Origin: an uncultured Oscillospiraceae bacterium
GTDB taxonomy: Bacteria > Bacillota > Clostridia > Oscillospirales > Ruminococcaceae
Length of the DNA stretch: 64,000 nt
Reading direction: 5' to 3'
Assembly: GCA_904397845.1 (NCBI GenBank)
Contig: CAJFOX010000019.1
Location: 1 to 64,000, forward strand
Below the pieces are notes generated by a model. It made no database searches. It was not told the DNA's origin and saw nothing but the letters and a program-made list of their open reading frames with translations. Position numbers and translations under genes: made by a program. This document shows, one piece after another, positions 15,780-23,698 of this stretch; positions within the stretch are counted from its first letter, which is position 1; every line of letters starts with the position of its first letter.

Positions 15780-16208
15780 TTACGATAATTTTTTGTGATA
15801 ATAGAGCTTACAGCCTCCAACGATCAGGGCGATACAATAGGTCGAGGCTAACAAGGTGAAAAACACTGTCCGGTTAAAGTAAGACGATACCAGGGTAGCC
15901 AGTGCCACTGCCGCCTGGATAATCAGAATACCCGAAACTGCGCAGCGACTTTGAATATACTGATTCCGTTCGTCCGTTTCCGCGATATACATTTTTCGGA
16001 GTTTCTCACTATTGCGAAGTGCCCGAGCAGACTGAACGACAAAAAATAACGCAACGGCGGCAATGCCAGTGGCAAACCCCAGCGTAAAGCCGGAAGAAAG
16101 CGTTTCCCCAACGCAAAAATGCAAGACGATGGCAAGCAGGGGAATCAAACAGCAGTATACAGAACCAAAGACAATTCGCTTTTTCAGTTTGTTTCTAAAC
16201 GTTTCCAT
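15780..16208 (-). CDS. Four-helix membrane protein of an XRE regulator pair
   Basis: This 142-residue protein has four predicted membrane helices and a central charged loop AETDERNQYIQSR. The TDERN-type motif is typical of the small DUF2178/DUF6442-like membrane proteins that sit next to XRE regulators in Firmicutes. GGAGGATATAA precedes the ATG. The frame overlaps the end of the XRE gene by 14 bases, so translation is coupled. The function of these pairs is not known; the membrane protein may sense the envelope and control the repressor. The family assignment is from general resemblance only. Confidence 0.75.
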   Translation of the reverse strand: METFRNKLKKRIVFGSVYCCLIPLLAIVLHFCVGETLSSGFTLGFATGIAAVALFFVVQSARALRNSEKLRKMYIAETDERNQYIQSRCAVSGILIIQAAVALATLVSSYFNRTVFFTLLASTYCIALIVGGCKLYYHKKLS

Positions 16209-16413
16209 TTATATCCTCCACTTCTGAAAAATCAAAAACTTCCTCAATGGTCAATCCAAAATACTTTGCGATTTTATAGGCCAGGATCAGGGACGCGGTA
16301 TATTTTTCCACCTCCAGGGAAGTAATCGTCTGCCGGGTGACTCCTACAGCGTTGGCGAGCTCTTCCTGCGAGATCCGGCGTTGTTTTCGAAGCTGCGCAA
16401 TCTTCGATTTCAA
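16195..16413 (-). CDS. XRE-family helix-turn-helix regulator
   Basis: AAGGAGG lies 7 bases before a TTG at 16413, giving 72 residues; the track's extension to 16494 runs through the promoter. The protein is almost entirely a Cro/CI-type HTH (SKIAQLRKQRRISQEELANAVGVTRQTITSLE...) and belongs to the short YozG/immunity-repressor-like group. It is the first gene of a two-gene operon with the overlapping membrane-protein gene. Three 23-base-spaced copies of TGCAAAG in its promoter make autorepression very likely. Confidence 0.9.
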   Translation of the reverse strand: MKSKIAQLRKQRRISQEELANAVGVTRQTITSLEVEKYTASLILAYKIAKYFGLTIEEVFDFSEVEDINGNV

Positions 16414-16440
16414 AAGAACGCCTCCTTTTTGCAATGTTAA

Positions 16441-16493
16441 CTTTGCAATTTTAGTATAGTACACTTTGCATATTGTGTCAAGTACACTTTGCA
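16441..16493 (-). promoter_or_regulatory. Promoter with three phased operators for the XRE operon
   Basis: On the minus strand TTGACA (16476-16481), a 17-base spacer and TATACT (16453-16458). CTTTGCA (plus-strand reading) occurs at 16441, 16464 and 16487, exactly 23 bases apart. One copy lies upstream of -35, one between -35 and -10, and one downstream of -10. This is a strong candidate for cooperative autoregulator binding. Confidence 0.8.
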
Positions 16494-16604
16494 ATTTTAT
16501 ACTTTTTTACCCTCAATGAAAAAATATACTTTTTTCAGAAAGGCCTGTACGAAACAGATCGATTTTGCTATACTAAAAGCAAAGCGATCAAGGAGGTCAA
16601 TGTG

Positions 16605-18050
16605 ATGAATTTAACACAGGAGCAAAAGGAAAAACTGAACGCGCAGCTGGATCAATGGATTGAAGACCATCGCGAGGAATACATTAAAGATGTGTCCGAT
16701 CTTTGCCGGATCCGCAGCGTATCGGAAGAGGCGGCAGGGGATAAACCTTTTGGCGAGGCCTGCCATGAAATGCTGATGGCGTCCTTCCGGCTGGCAGAAT
16801 CCTACGGCTTTCGTACCAAAAACTACGATAATTATTGTGGCAGCGCCATTTATGGCGATAACCCCAATGGCGATTCCATCGGGATTATTGCTCATATGGA
16901 CATCGTACCGGAGGGCAACGGTTGGACGCATGATCCTTTTGACCCGTATCTGTCGGAAGATGGAAAATACCTGTTCGGCCGTGGTACCGCCGATGACAAG
17001 GCGCCGGCGATGGTTGGCCTGTATGCCATGCGGTTTTTAAAAGAGCATGGCATTAAACTGAAAAACGATGTGATGCTGGTATTCGGCCTGAACGAGGAAA
17101 AAGGGAGCGCCGATATGCCGGAATTTTTAAAACGGGAAAAAGCGCCGAAATGGTCTTTGGTTCCTGATTCCAAATTTCCCGTTGGATACGCGGAAATTGG
17201 TTTCATCCGGGCAAAGTTTGCGATCCCGGGCGTAGGAGATGAACTGGTGGATATTCACGGCGGAGAAGCGACCAATTCCGTTCCGGACAGGGCGTATGCG
17301 GTGGTTTCCGGCTGCACGGTTGAGCAGGTTCGGGAAAAACTGGGTGGTATGGATCGGATTACGGTTGAAGAGGATCCTAAGGGCGTTCGCTTTTTGGCCA
17401 CCGGCAACTCTCAGCATGCATCTCGTCCTGCCGGCGCAGTGAACGCCAATCATGTACTGGCACAGGCCCTTTTAAAAGCGCAGGTTCTCCATGGCAAGAC
17501 CAGGGAGGCAATGGAGCTGTTTGAAAAGCTGACCAGCCATTATTATGGCGAGGATCTCGGTATTTCCTGTGAAGACGAGATTTCCGGAAAGCTGACATGC
17601 GTTTTCACGTGGGTACGTAAAGAGGAAGGCAAGCTGATTTTAGAGCCTGATATCCGTTATCCGGTCACAGCGGATCAAAAGTTTTTGATGGCTGCGTTGC
17701 CGGAAAACGCCAAAAAAATGGGCCTGGAAATTCTGGATTTGAGCAACAACCCGGCGTTTAGCTTTCCGCTGGATCATCCGGTGGTGGAGAAACTCATTGA
17801 AGTGCCTCGTGAGGTATTGGGAATGCCGGATATTCCTCCGATCGTTTTGGCTGGCGGCACCTATGCCAGAAGCCTGCCTAATGCGGTGTCCTTCGGGGTA
17901 ACAGTTCCGGATCGCGTGCGCCTGTTCGGGTTTGAAAAGGGCGGCGCTCATCAGGCCGACGAATATGGCGATATCCCCAACCTGATGCGGAGTATCAAAG
18001 TGTATGTCCGTACCTTGATTGAGATCGACGATATTGTGGCGGCGCTGTAA
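16605..18050 (+). CDS. pepV: M20-family dipeptidase PepV (Sapep type)
   Basis: AGGAGG at 16591 selects the ATG at 16605 rather than the track start at 16473, giving 481 residues. Metal-site motifs of the M20 PepV/Sapep group are all present: IAHMDIVPEGNGW (first His and Asp), GRGTADDKAP (bridging Asp), NEEKGSADMPEFL (catalytic and metal Glu), and a late His in GGAHQADE. These Zn/Mn enzymes hydrolyse dipeptides with an unblocked N-terminus in the cytosol. The promoter is shared by position with the divergent XRE gene, though no separate -10 is obvious. A strong terminator follows. Confidence 0.93.
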   Translation: MNLTQEQKEKLNAQLDQWIEDHREEYIKDVSDLCRIRSVSEEAAGDKPFGEACHEMLMASFRLAESYGFRTKNYDNYCGSAIYGDNPNGDSIGIIAHMDIVPEGNGWTHDPFDPYLSEDGKYLFGRGTADDKAPAMVGLYAMRFLKEHGIKLKNDVMLVFGLNEEKGSADMPEFLKREKAPKWSLVPDSKFPVGYAEIGFIRAKFAIPGVGDELVDIHGGEATNSVPDRAYAVVSGCTVEQVREKLGGMDRITVEEDPKGVRFLATGNSQHASRPAGAVNANHVLAQALLKAQVLHGKTREAMELFEKLTSHYYGEDLGISCEDEISGKLTCVFTWVRKEEGKLILEPDIRYPVTADQKFLMAALPENAKKMGLEILDLSNNPAFSFPLDHPVVEKLIEVPREVLGMPDIPPIVLAGGTYARSLPNAVSFGVTVPDRVRLFGFEKGGAHQADEYGDIPNLMRSIKVYVRTLIEIDDIVAAL

Positions 18051-18063
18051 GAGGTCTTTTTGG

Positions 18064-18097
18064 AAATGCCCCATATCCATTGGATACGGGGCATTTT
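18064..18097 (+). terminator. Terminator after pepV
   Basis: AAATGCCCC-A-TATCC-ATT-GGATA-C-GGGGCATTTT forms a long stem with a T-tract. Confidence 0.88.
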
Positions 18098-18182
18098 GTA
18101 CGAATTTTTCTGAAGAGGACAAAGCATCTTAAGGCTCCGGTTCTGTAAAAAGGATCAGATAAAAAATATGAGGGGTGTTTCT

Positions 18183-18512
18183 ATGCTGGATGAATTTATT
18201 CACCTGATTTTGCCAAGTATCATCGCTATTATTGAGCTAATTGGTATTTTTGTGGTTGCGGTCTCGGCAGTTCAGGGATTTTATTATTATCTGCGGGGGT
18301 TGTTTGGGCATAAAGATCATAACGTCAAGCTGGATTTGGCCAACGGCATGGCAACCGGTTTGGAGTTTAAAGTCGCATCAGAAATCCTGAAGACTGTTCT
18401 GGTTCGGGACCTTAACGAACTGCTGGTGTTGGGCTCTGTCATTATACTGAGGGCGCTGTTGGCTTTGCTCATTCATTTTGAAATGAAAACCAGCGAGGAG
18501 CACGGCGGATAA
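18183..18512 (+). CDS. DUF1622 membrane protein
   Basis: The ATG at 18183 follows GAGGGG at a good distance and gives 109 residues, the usual size for the DUF1622 family. Three membrane helices are visible, with the family pattern LANGMATGLEFKVASEILKTVL in the middle and ILRALLALLIHFEMK at the end. The biochemical role of DUF1622 is unknown. It is single, flanked by terminators. Confidence 0.85.
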   Translation: MLDEFIHLILPSIIAIIELIGIFVVAVSAVQGFYYYLRGLFGHKDHNVKLDLANGMATGLEFKVASEILKTVLVRDLNELLVLGSVIILRALLALLIHFEMKTSEEHGG

Positions 18513-18539
18513 GCGCCGCCTGCGCAGAAGGGAAAAGAT

Positions 18540-18577
18540 GGCAGAGAAAAGTGATTGCGCTTTTCTTCTGCCGTTTT
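18540..18577 (+). terminator. Terminator after the DUF1622 gene
   Basis: GGCAGA-G-AAAAG and CTTTTC-TTCTGCC form an interrupted stem followed by GTTTT. Confidence 0.7.
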
Positions 18578-18672
18578 GCGGTTTTAATCAGTGAAGCGGG
18601 GGTTCAGAAGCTTTTTGACAGTACCCTTGCAGCGCAGAAATACTAAAAATTTTACATAAAGCGGAGGGCGAA

Positions 18673-19710
18673 ATGGTTCATTTGGGAGTTACGCTGTTCA
18701 TAGGCGGTGTCTTCGGATTCCTTTTTTTCAAGCTGAGGGTCCCGGGCGGTATGATGGTTGGAGCATTGCTGGCCGTATCGGTTTTAAGCGTTTGTACGGA
18801 CTGGGCTTACATGCCATCTTACGCACGTGTAGCGGCGCAGATCACTGCCGGGGCCTTTATCGCCTGCACAGTGGAAAAAAGCGATTTAAAACGCCTGCCG
18901 CATATTGTCAAACCGGCAGCGATTCTGCTGGGGGGAATGCTGTGTTTGAATTTGCTCATGGGCTTTCTAATCCACGCAGTCACCGATTTGGACTGGATTA
19001 CCTCCTTTATGTGTGCAGTTCCGGGCGGTATGAGTGATACGCCGATCATTGCGGCGGATATGGGAGGCAATGGCGGTAAGGTGGCTGTTATGCAGTTTGC
19101 CCGCCTTTTAACCGGTATTGGAGTGTTTCCAAGCCTGATTTTGACTGTGACGAAGAAGGAAGCAATCCCCCAACAGGAAGCAAGGGTGCAGACCCATTCT
19201 TCCCGAAGCAAATATCCGGCGGAATTTATACTGACAGTGGTGGTGGCAGGCGTTTTCGGCGTGATCGGCAAGCTGTCCGGCGTGCCAGTTGGAGCGCTGT
19301 TGTTTGCGCTTATCGGCGTGATTGCGTTGAAGCTTTTGTTTGACAGAGCCTACCTTCCCATGTGGATGAAGCGGGCGGCGCAGGTGCTCTCCGGCTGCTA
19401 CATAGGCAGCTCGGTTACCTTGCAGGATGTGGTGGAGCTAAAGGATCTGATCCCTGCGGTGATCTTACTTTTACTGGGTTATATGGTTGCCTGCCTGGCG
19501 ATAGGACGCGTGATGGCCAAAACCTGCGGAATGAGCCGACGGGAATCCATGTTGGCGGCTACTCCGGCAGGAGCCAGCGATATGGCGCTGATTTCTGCGG
19601 ATTTGGGGATTCAAAGCCCGGACCTGATTGTTTTGCAAGTGGTGCGGATGCTGGTCGTCATTTCTCTTTTCCCACAGATCATCCATCTTTTGGTTCGTTT
19701 TTTGACATAG
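18673..19710 (+). CDS. AbrB-family membrane protein (COG3180)
   Basis: This 345-residue polytopic protein consists of two homologous membrane halves, as in the AbrB/AmoA-like (TIGR03082) duplication family. Each half has an RVPGGMMVGALLA- or GVPVGALLFALI-type helix and a conserved AVPGGMSDTPIIAADMGG or ATPAGASDMALISADLG block. The family name suggests regulation, but members are membrane proteins of uncertain transport function. They have no relation to the DNA-binding AbrB of Bacillus. GCGGAGGG precedes the ATG. It is monocistronic. Confidence 0.86.
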   Translation: MVHLGVTLFIGGVFGFLFFKLRVPGGMMVGALLAVSVLSVCTDWAYMPSYARVAAQITAGAFIACTVEKSDLKRLPHIVKPAAILLGGMLCLNLLMGFLIHAVTDLDWITSFMCAVPGGMSDTPIIAADMGGNGGKVAVMQFARLLTGIGVFPSLILTVTKKEAIPQQEARVQTHSSRSKYPAEFILTVVVAGVFGVIGKLSGVPVGALLFALIGVIALKLLFDRAYLPMWMKRAAQVLSGCYIGSSVTLQDVVELKDLIPAVILLLLGYMVACLAIGRVMAKTCGMSRRESMLAATPAGASDMALISADLGIQSPDLIVLQVVRMLVVISLFPQIIHLLVRFLT

Positions 19711-19757
19711 GCGCTTGATCCCTTGTGGAAAAAAGACGAAAGGAAGGAACCAAATCG

Positions 19758-19915
19758 TTGAAAAAACTATAAAAAACCGATATTTCTTTTGGATCAGCCC
19801 TTGCCATGGCCATCGGCTATGTCACTTGGAACTTCATTGGCAGGGTGACTTTTTCATGGGCTTTTCAAATGTCTGTATGTCATTGTTTCTGGATGGTTCA
19901 CGTATCATGGCAGCA
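19758..19915 (+). pseudogene. Remnant of a small membrane-protein gene
   Basis: AGGAAGGA at 19741 precedes a TTG whose frame reads LKK then a stop, then KTDISFGSALAMAIGYVTW. A frame change near 19842 is followed by FHGLFKCLYVIVSGW. Together these match the plan of a short clostridial membrane protein (ISFGSALAM...SIxWAIxHGxxSWxYVIYY) that I recall from related genomes. At least one stop and one frameshift interrupt it. The family recognition comes from memory and was not searched. Confidence 0.4.
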
Positions 19916-20030
19916 GAAAAGGGCAGCCCATTCTTTTTGCGCCTTTGTTTTGTAAAAAAAGACAGAAAAACTGCCGCTCCCCGTCTGCACACGAACAGCG
20001 TTTGGTTCCTGCCCAGCTGAAAAAAGTATT

Positions 20031-20759
20031 CTATTCCTGCTTCCCCAAAGCGAGGTCCTTGATTACTTCTCCAGCCAGGATCAATCCGGCGGCAGAGGGG
20101 ACAAAGGAAACACTGCCGGGAATTGCGCGGCGGGATGAGCCATCAGGGAGCTGTTCGTCTGTCACAGCAGGAGAAAGCGCCGGTTCTTGGGAATAAACCA
20201 CCTTGCAGTGTTCTATCCCCCTCTTTTTTAGTTCCCGACGCATAACCCTTGCCAATGGACAGACCGAGGTGTGGGAGATGTCCGCTACCTCAAAACGGGT
20301 GGGATCCAGCTTATTGCCGGCTCCCATACAGCTGATAACCGGGATATCCTTTTCTATAGCCAGCTGGATGATACTCAGCTTGGCGGCAACGGTATCTACG
20401 GCATCCACGATATAAGAGCAGCCGGATAGGTCGTATTGTGCCGCGTTCTCTGGCAAAAAAAATACCGGATACTGGATGACGTGGCAGTCCGGATTGATGT
20501 CAGCAATGCGGCGAGCGGCAACCTCTGTTTTCAGCATGCCAACCGTGCTGTGCAATGCGATCAGCTGCCGGTTGATATTGGATACAGCGATCCGGTCGCT
20601 GTCAAACAGAATCAGCGTGCCAATTCCGGCGCGGGCAAGCGCTTCCACGCAGTAAGAACCGACCCCTCCCACTCCGAAGACTGCTACTTTTGCTTGGGAA
20701 AGACGTTCCACCCCATCCTTTCCCAGCAGTAGCGCTGTGCGGCAAAATTCTTCCTTCAT
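20031..20759 (-). CDS. tcdA: tRNA t6A dehydratase TcdA (ThiF/MoeB-like E1 fold)
   Basis: AGGAGG lies 8 bases before the minus-strand ATG at 20759, giving 242 residues; the track's start is a TTG just upstream. The Rossmann ATP site is clear: VAVFGVGGVGSYCVEALARAG, then LFDSDRIAVSNINRQLIAL, and later VDAVDTVAAKLSI and the MGAGNKLDP block of the TcdA/YgdL family. TcdA uses ATP to convert tRNA threonylcarbamoyladenosine at position 37 to its cyclic form. The threonylcarbamoyl-AMP synthase that starts that pathway is also in this window (49719). It is a single-gene transcript. Confidence 0.93.
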   Translation of the reverse strand: MKEEFCRTALLLGKDGVERLSQAKVAVFGVGGVGSYCVEALARAGIGTLILFDSDRIAVSNINRQLIALHSTVGMLKTEVAARRIADINPDCHVIQYPVFFLPENAAQYDLSGCSYIVDAVDTVAAKLSIIQLAIEKDIPVISCMGAGNKLDPTRFEVADISHTSVCPLARVMRRELKKRGIEHCKVVYSQEPALSPAVTDEQLPDGSSRRAIPGSVSFVPSAAGLILAGEVIKDLALGKQE

Positions 20760-20974
20760 CAAAACCGCCTCCTTGTTGCTTAACGTTTATCATAGCATAT
20801 CCACATCCTTTTTTTCAATCTGCTATGGGGCCCTTTAAAGGGCAAGGGCGCCCATTCATCTGCGGCAAAGCGGTTCTGTATGAAGAAAAACCGCAGGGCA
20901 CAATCTAGATAAGAGCTTTGCTTGCCTTTTGGAATATACGCCAAGTATGTATATCCTGTGAAGTTTTAGATCAC

Positions 20975-21011
20975 AAAAAGCAGGCCTCCTGTATTTTAAC
21001 AGGCGGCCTGC
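20975..21011 (-). terminator. Terminator of the 52-residue protein gene
   Basis: On the minus strand GCAGGCCGCCTG-TTAAAATA-CAGGAGGCCTGC is followed by TTTTTGTG. It lies 15 bases beyond the stop at 21026. Confidence 0.85.
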
Positions 21012-21025
21012 AATGTCCGGCAGTT

Positions 21026-21184
21026 TTATTTTTGACCGTTTTGCATCAACTTTTCGGCGCATTGGCGCAGTTCTTCCTCCGAGTGCAATGTAATGGCCGT
21101 CTGCTGGATGGTCTCTTGCACCCATGCGGGCAAAGATTGAAAATAAGCATTGGATTTCATATTTTCCGAAAAATTGGTTACCAT
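21026..21184 (-). CDS. Small 52-residue protein, conserved-looking
   Basis: This gene is below the ORF-track cutoff. On the minus strand AAAGGGAG is followed about 9 bases later by ATG and a 52-codon frame (MVTNFSENMKSNAYF..., then SLPAWVQETIQQTAITL..., ending EKLMQNGQK). It is followed by its own intrinsic terminator. The core, a Pro-Ala-Trp bend followed by an amphipathic helix and SEEELRQ, resembles small clostridial proteins of unknown function. It is soluble and acidic to neutral, with no signal peptide. Codon choice and the tight gene-terminator spacing make a false ORF unlikely. Confidence 0.72.
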   Translation of the reverse strand: MVTNFSENMKSNAYFQSLPAWVQETIQQTAITLHSEEELRQCAEKLMQNGQK

Positions 21185-21330
21185 AGTAAAAAACTCCCTT
21201 TCGGCTTGGATTTTATGGTAGTTTGCACCGAATGCCCCGTTTTTATTCCCCTTCTGTCAAATGGTAGGTACTATTTTATCGGAAGAGGGCATATCATTTA
21301 GCAGAACAAATAAGGGGGAGCGTGCAAAAA

Positions 21331-22866
21331 ATGGAATATAAGCTGAAAAAAGACCGCATTGCCGTTTGCGAAATCGCATTTGATTCCTTTACCGAACTAC
21401 CCGTTGAAAGTGATCTGCTTCTGCCGGACTACTGCCCGGATATTGTGAAAGTACTGAAATGCCAGGCCCGCCCTGCTTTTTCCAAAACGGAGGTCAGCGG
21501 GGATAAATGTATTTTGGAAGGCGCTACCGCGATTACCGTTTATTATACCGGCGAGGATGGGCAACTGCGAACCAGCGAGCACAAAGTGGAATTTCTAAAA
21601 ACGCTTGAATTGAAAACCACACCGCAGAATCCAATGGTATTTTGCTCTTTGAAAGAGGATTATTTAAACTGCAAAGCGGTAAACCAGCGCCGCATAGATG
21701 TCAGAGGCGCTTTTACCGTCACAGTAAAGATCCTTTCCAGTATGGAGGAGGAAATGGTCAGCGCTGCGGAAGGAGCGGGATTGCAGCTGAGTCACCGGTC
21801 GACGCGTACCAGTGAGCTGGTGGGGACCGCTTATAAAAAATTTACGGTTCGGGAAGATCTGGAACTGGGACAGGAAAAGCCGCCGATGGATTATATCATT
21901 CGGCATAGCGAAAGGGTTCGTACGACTGATTGGAAGGTGACGGGAGGAAAAATAATTGTAAAAGGGGAACTGGAAGTCTTTTTGGAGTACCAGCCTCGAG
22001 AGGAGAGCGCACGGCAATCCGTTCATTACCAGATCCCGGTCAGTCAGATGATGGACGTGGATGGAGCGGGAGAAGAATGTCTCTGCCATGTTCAGCTTGA
22101 CCTGCTCTGGTCCGCCCTGCACCTGCAGACTGACGCGGATGGCTTGACGCGTACTGCTTCTGGAGAGTTCACCTTGGGACTGAGGTGCATTGTTCTGAGA
22201 GAAAACACGATTCTTCCTGCGGTCGATGCGTATTCAACCCAATATGAACTGCAGCTGTCTCCAAAGTCCGTCTCTTTGCTGCTGGCGGTGGGCGGGATGC
22301 CGCAAATCTGCGATTTGGAACAAACCATACAGATGCCGGACTATTTGAAAGAACCGGTGGATTTTTGGTGCGAGACAGGTGCTCTGTCCGTCCTGGCGCA
22401 GGAGCAGACCCTGCTAATCAGCGGAAAGCTGCGTTACTGTATGCTGGGAACCGATGCTGACGGTGTTCCCGTTTATTTTGAACAGGCACAGGATGTGGCG
22501 CAGGAGTATCAGCTGGAAACCAAAGCAGATGACTATTTGCCCGAATGGTCCATTACGGTAGAGGACTGCCAATATGCCATCCAGGAAAAAAACAACCTGC
22601 AATGCCGCTGCCGGCTGCGGGTAGACGGAATGATCCTGGGCGTAATGCCAGTTTCGTTTATCACTGCAATCAAAGTGGATGAAACACGGGAAAAAACACG
22701 GGAAAACCAAAGCGCCATGACCATTTATTATGCTGATGCGGGAGAAAATATTTGGAGCATTGCTAAACGGTACAATACTTCTATTTCAGCTGTGATGGAG
22801 GAAAATGGACTGGAAGATGAGATCCTACCAGAGAAGCGGATCGTGTTAATTCCCATGGTGGGTTGA
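21331..22866 (+). CDS. DUF3794 and LysM protein, SipL-like spore morphogenesis protein
   Basis: GGGGGAG is better spaced for the ATG at 21331 than for the track's GTG at 21322; the product is 511 residues. Repeated DUF3794 (SipL-SPOCS) units occupy most of the length, recognisable by SDLLLPDYCPDIVKVLKCQARP and its echoes. A C-terminal LysM domain closes the protein (YADAGENIWSIAKRYNTS..., ending in VLIPMVG). This is the layout of Clostridioides SipL, the mother-cell protein that binds SpoIVA through LysM and is needed for coat localisation around the forespore. Co-regulation with sporulation sigma factors is expected, but I did not find a clear SigE promoter. Confidence 0.87.
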   Translation: MEYKLKKDRIAVCEIAFDSFTELPVESDLLLPDYCPDIVKVLKCQARPAFSKTEVSGDKCILEGATAITVYYTGEDGQLRTSEHKVEFLKTLELKTTPQNPMVFCSLKEDYLNCKAVNQRRIDVRGAFTVTVKILSSMEEEMVSAAEGAGLQLSHRSTRTSELVGTAYKKFTVREDLELGQEKPPMDYIIRHSERVRTTDWKVTGGKIIVKGELEVFLEYQPREESARQSVHYQIPVSQMMDVDGAGEECLCHVQLDLLWSALHLQTDADGLTRTASGEFTLGLRCIVLRENTILPAVDAYSTQYELQLSPKSVSLLLAVGGMPQICDLEQTIQMPDYLKEPVDFWCETGALSVLAQEQTLLISGKLRYCMLGTDADGVPVYFEQAQDVAQEYQLETKADDYLPEWSITVEDCQYAIQEKNNLQCRCRLRVDGMILGVMPVSFITAIKVDETREKTRENQSAMTIYYADAGENIWSIAKRYNTSISAVMEENGLEDEILPEKRIVLIPMVG

Positions 22867-22923
22867 TCCGGCCGCTGTTTTTCAGGACAGCGCATAAGGG
22901 TGGAAAAATTCGTTTTAAAAAGC

Positions 22924-22963
22924 AAAAAACAGGGCTTGATTTATAAGTCAAGCCCTGTTTTTT
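22924..22963. terminator. Bidirectional terminator
   Basis: AAAACAGGGCTTGA-TTTATAAG-TCAAGCCCTGTTTT with A and T tracts on both sides. The stop codon of the minus-strand gene lies within the hairpin, so one stem serves both convergent genes. Confidence 0.9.
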
Positions 22964-23315
22964 GCTTTTTTTGAAAAATCCAATCGGCCAGAAAGCCGCA
23001 AAGGATTCCCAGCAGGAAAATAAATGTCCAAATGATCCAGCCGCTGTCGGTCCGCCCTCCACCGGGATCGGTTCCTTCTTTGCCCAGCCAAAGGCCGAGG
23101 AAGAAACCGCCCAGATAGCCGGCAACAGTCGTTGCCGAAGCAATCCGGCATCCGAATCGTGCGGCAATAGCCAGTACGGCGATGCCTGTCACCGCTAAAA
23201 CGGCTGGCCATTGTTTCATCTCGTGGAAGGAAAATAATCCAAACCGGGACAGGAAGTAGGCGGCTGCCAGGCAGGTAGCGGAAAGAAAAAATTGGAACGC
23301 CTTTTTCTTGGACAT
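22941..23315 (-). CDS. Small four-helix membrane protein
   Basis: The 124-residue product has four hydrophobic segments. The first two are preceded by a lysine-rich start (MSKKKAF), and a Gly-rich extracytoplasmic loop (GKEGTDPGGGRTDSG) precedes the last helix, which ends in a basic tail (FQKKQK). AGGAGG-type sequence lies just before the ATG (GAAGGAGGTAAATC). I do not recognise a family. It reads away from the exopolysaccharide cluster and shares its terminator hairpin with the SipL-like gene. Confidence 0.7.
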   Translation of the reverse strand: MSKKKAFQFFLSATCLAAAYFLSRFGLFSFHEMKQWPAVLAVTGIAVLAIAARFGCRIASATTVAGYLGGFFLGLWLGKEGTDPGGGRTDSGWIIWTFIFLLGILCGFLADWIFQKKQKTGLDL

Positions 23316-23536
23316 GATTTACCTCCTTCAAAGATATGGGAAAAAAGAAGCATCCCTTTTGTTTTTCCGGCAGAACGGAGGGGCGGGTCATATCCGTTTT
23401 GCCAAAAACAGCGAACGATTAAATGGAAAAACACTCAAAAGCAGACAATATCAATACAATTTTATACTACCACAAAAGAAAAATAGAAACAAGAAAGAAA
23501 ACGCGGTGAAATCCTTTAGCAAAGTGCACAAGGAGA

Positions 23537-23565
23537 TTGCTATTTTACTATTCTTATCGTATAAT
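23537..23565 (+). promoter_or_regulatory. Promoter of the exopolysaccharide cluster
   Basis: TTGCTA (23537-23542), 17 bases, TATAAT (23560-23565). It leaves an AT-rich untranslated leader of about 125 bases before the sugar-transferase gene, in which I see no clear structure. Confidence 0.65.
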
Positions 23566-23698
23566 AAGCATACGTGTGGAAGTTTTTAAAAAGTTTAGAA
23601 AATAACATAGTGTTTGAAATAAGGGCTCCTTTGCCGCAGTTATTATTTTATAGTGGCATTATCTGCACCAGAAAACAGAGGATGCTGGGAGGACGTTT

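Noticed and set aside
16473-16604. N-terminal extension of the PepV frame to 16473
   Set aside because: It runs through the XRE promoter and operators; the AGGAGG at 16591 clearly selects the ATG at 16605.
19715-20020. 101-residue ORF downstream of the AbrB-family gene
   Set aside because: Its frame reads across the remnant of the small membrane-protein gene and lacks its own start signal.
20918-21301. 127-residue plus-strand ORF, opposite the 52-residue gene
   Set aside because: It is the antisense of a better-supported small gene and its terminator.
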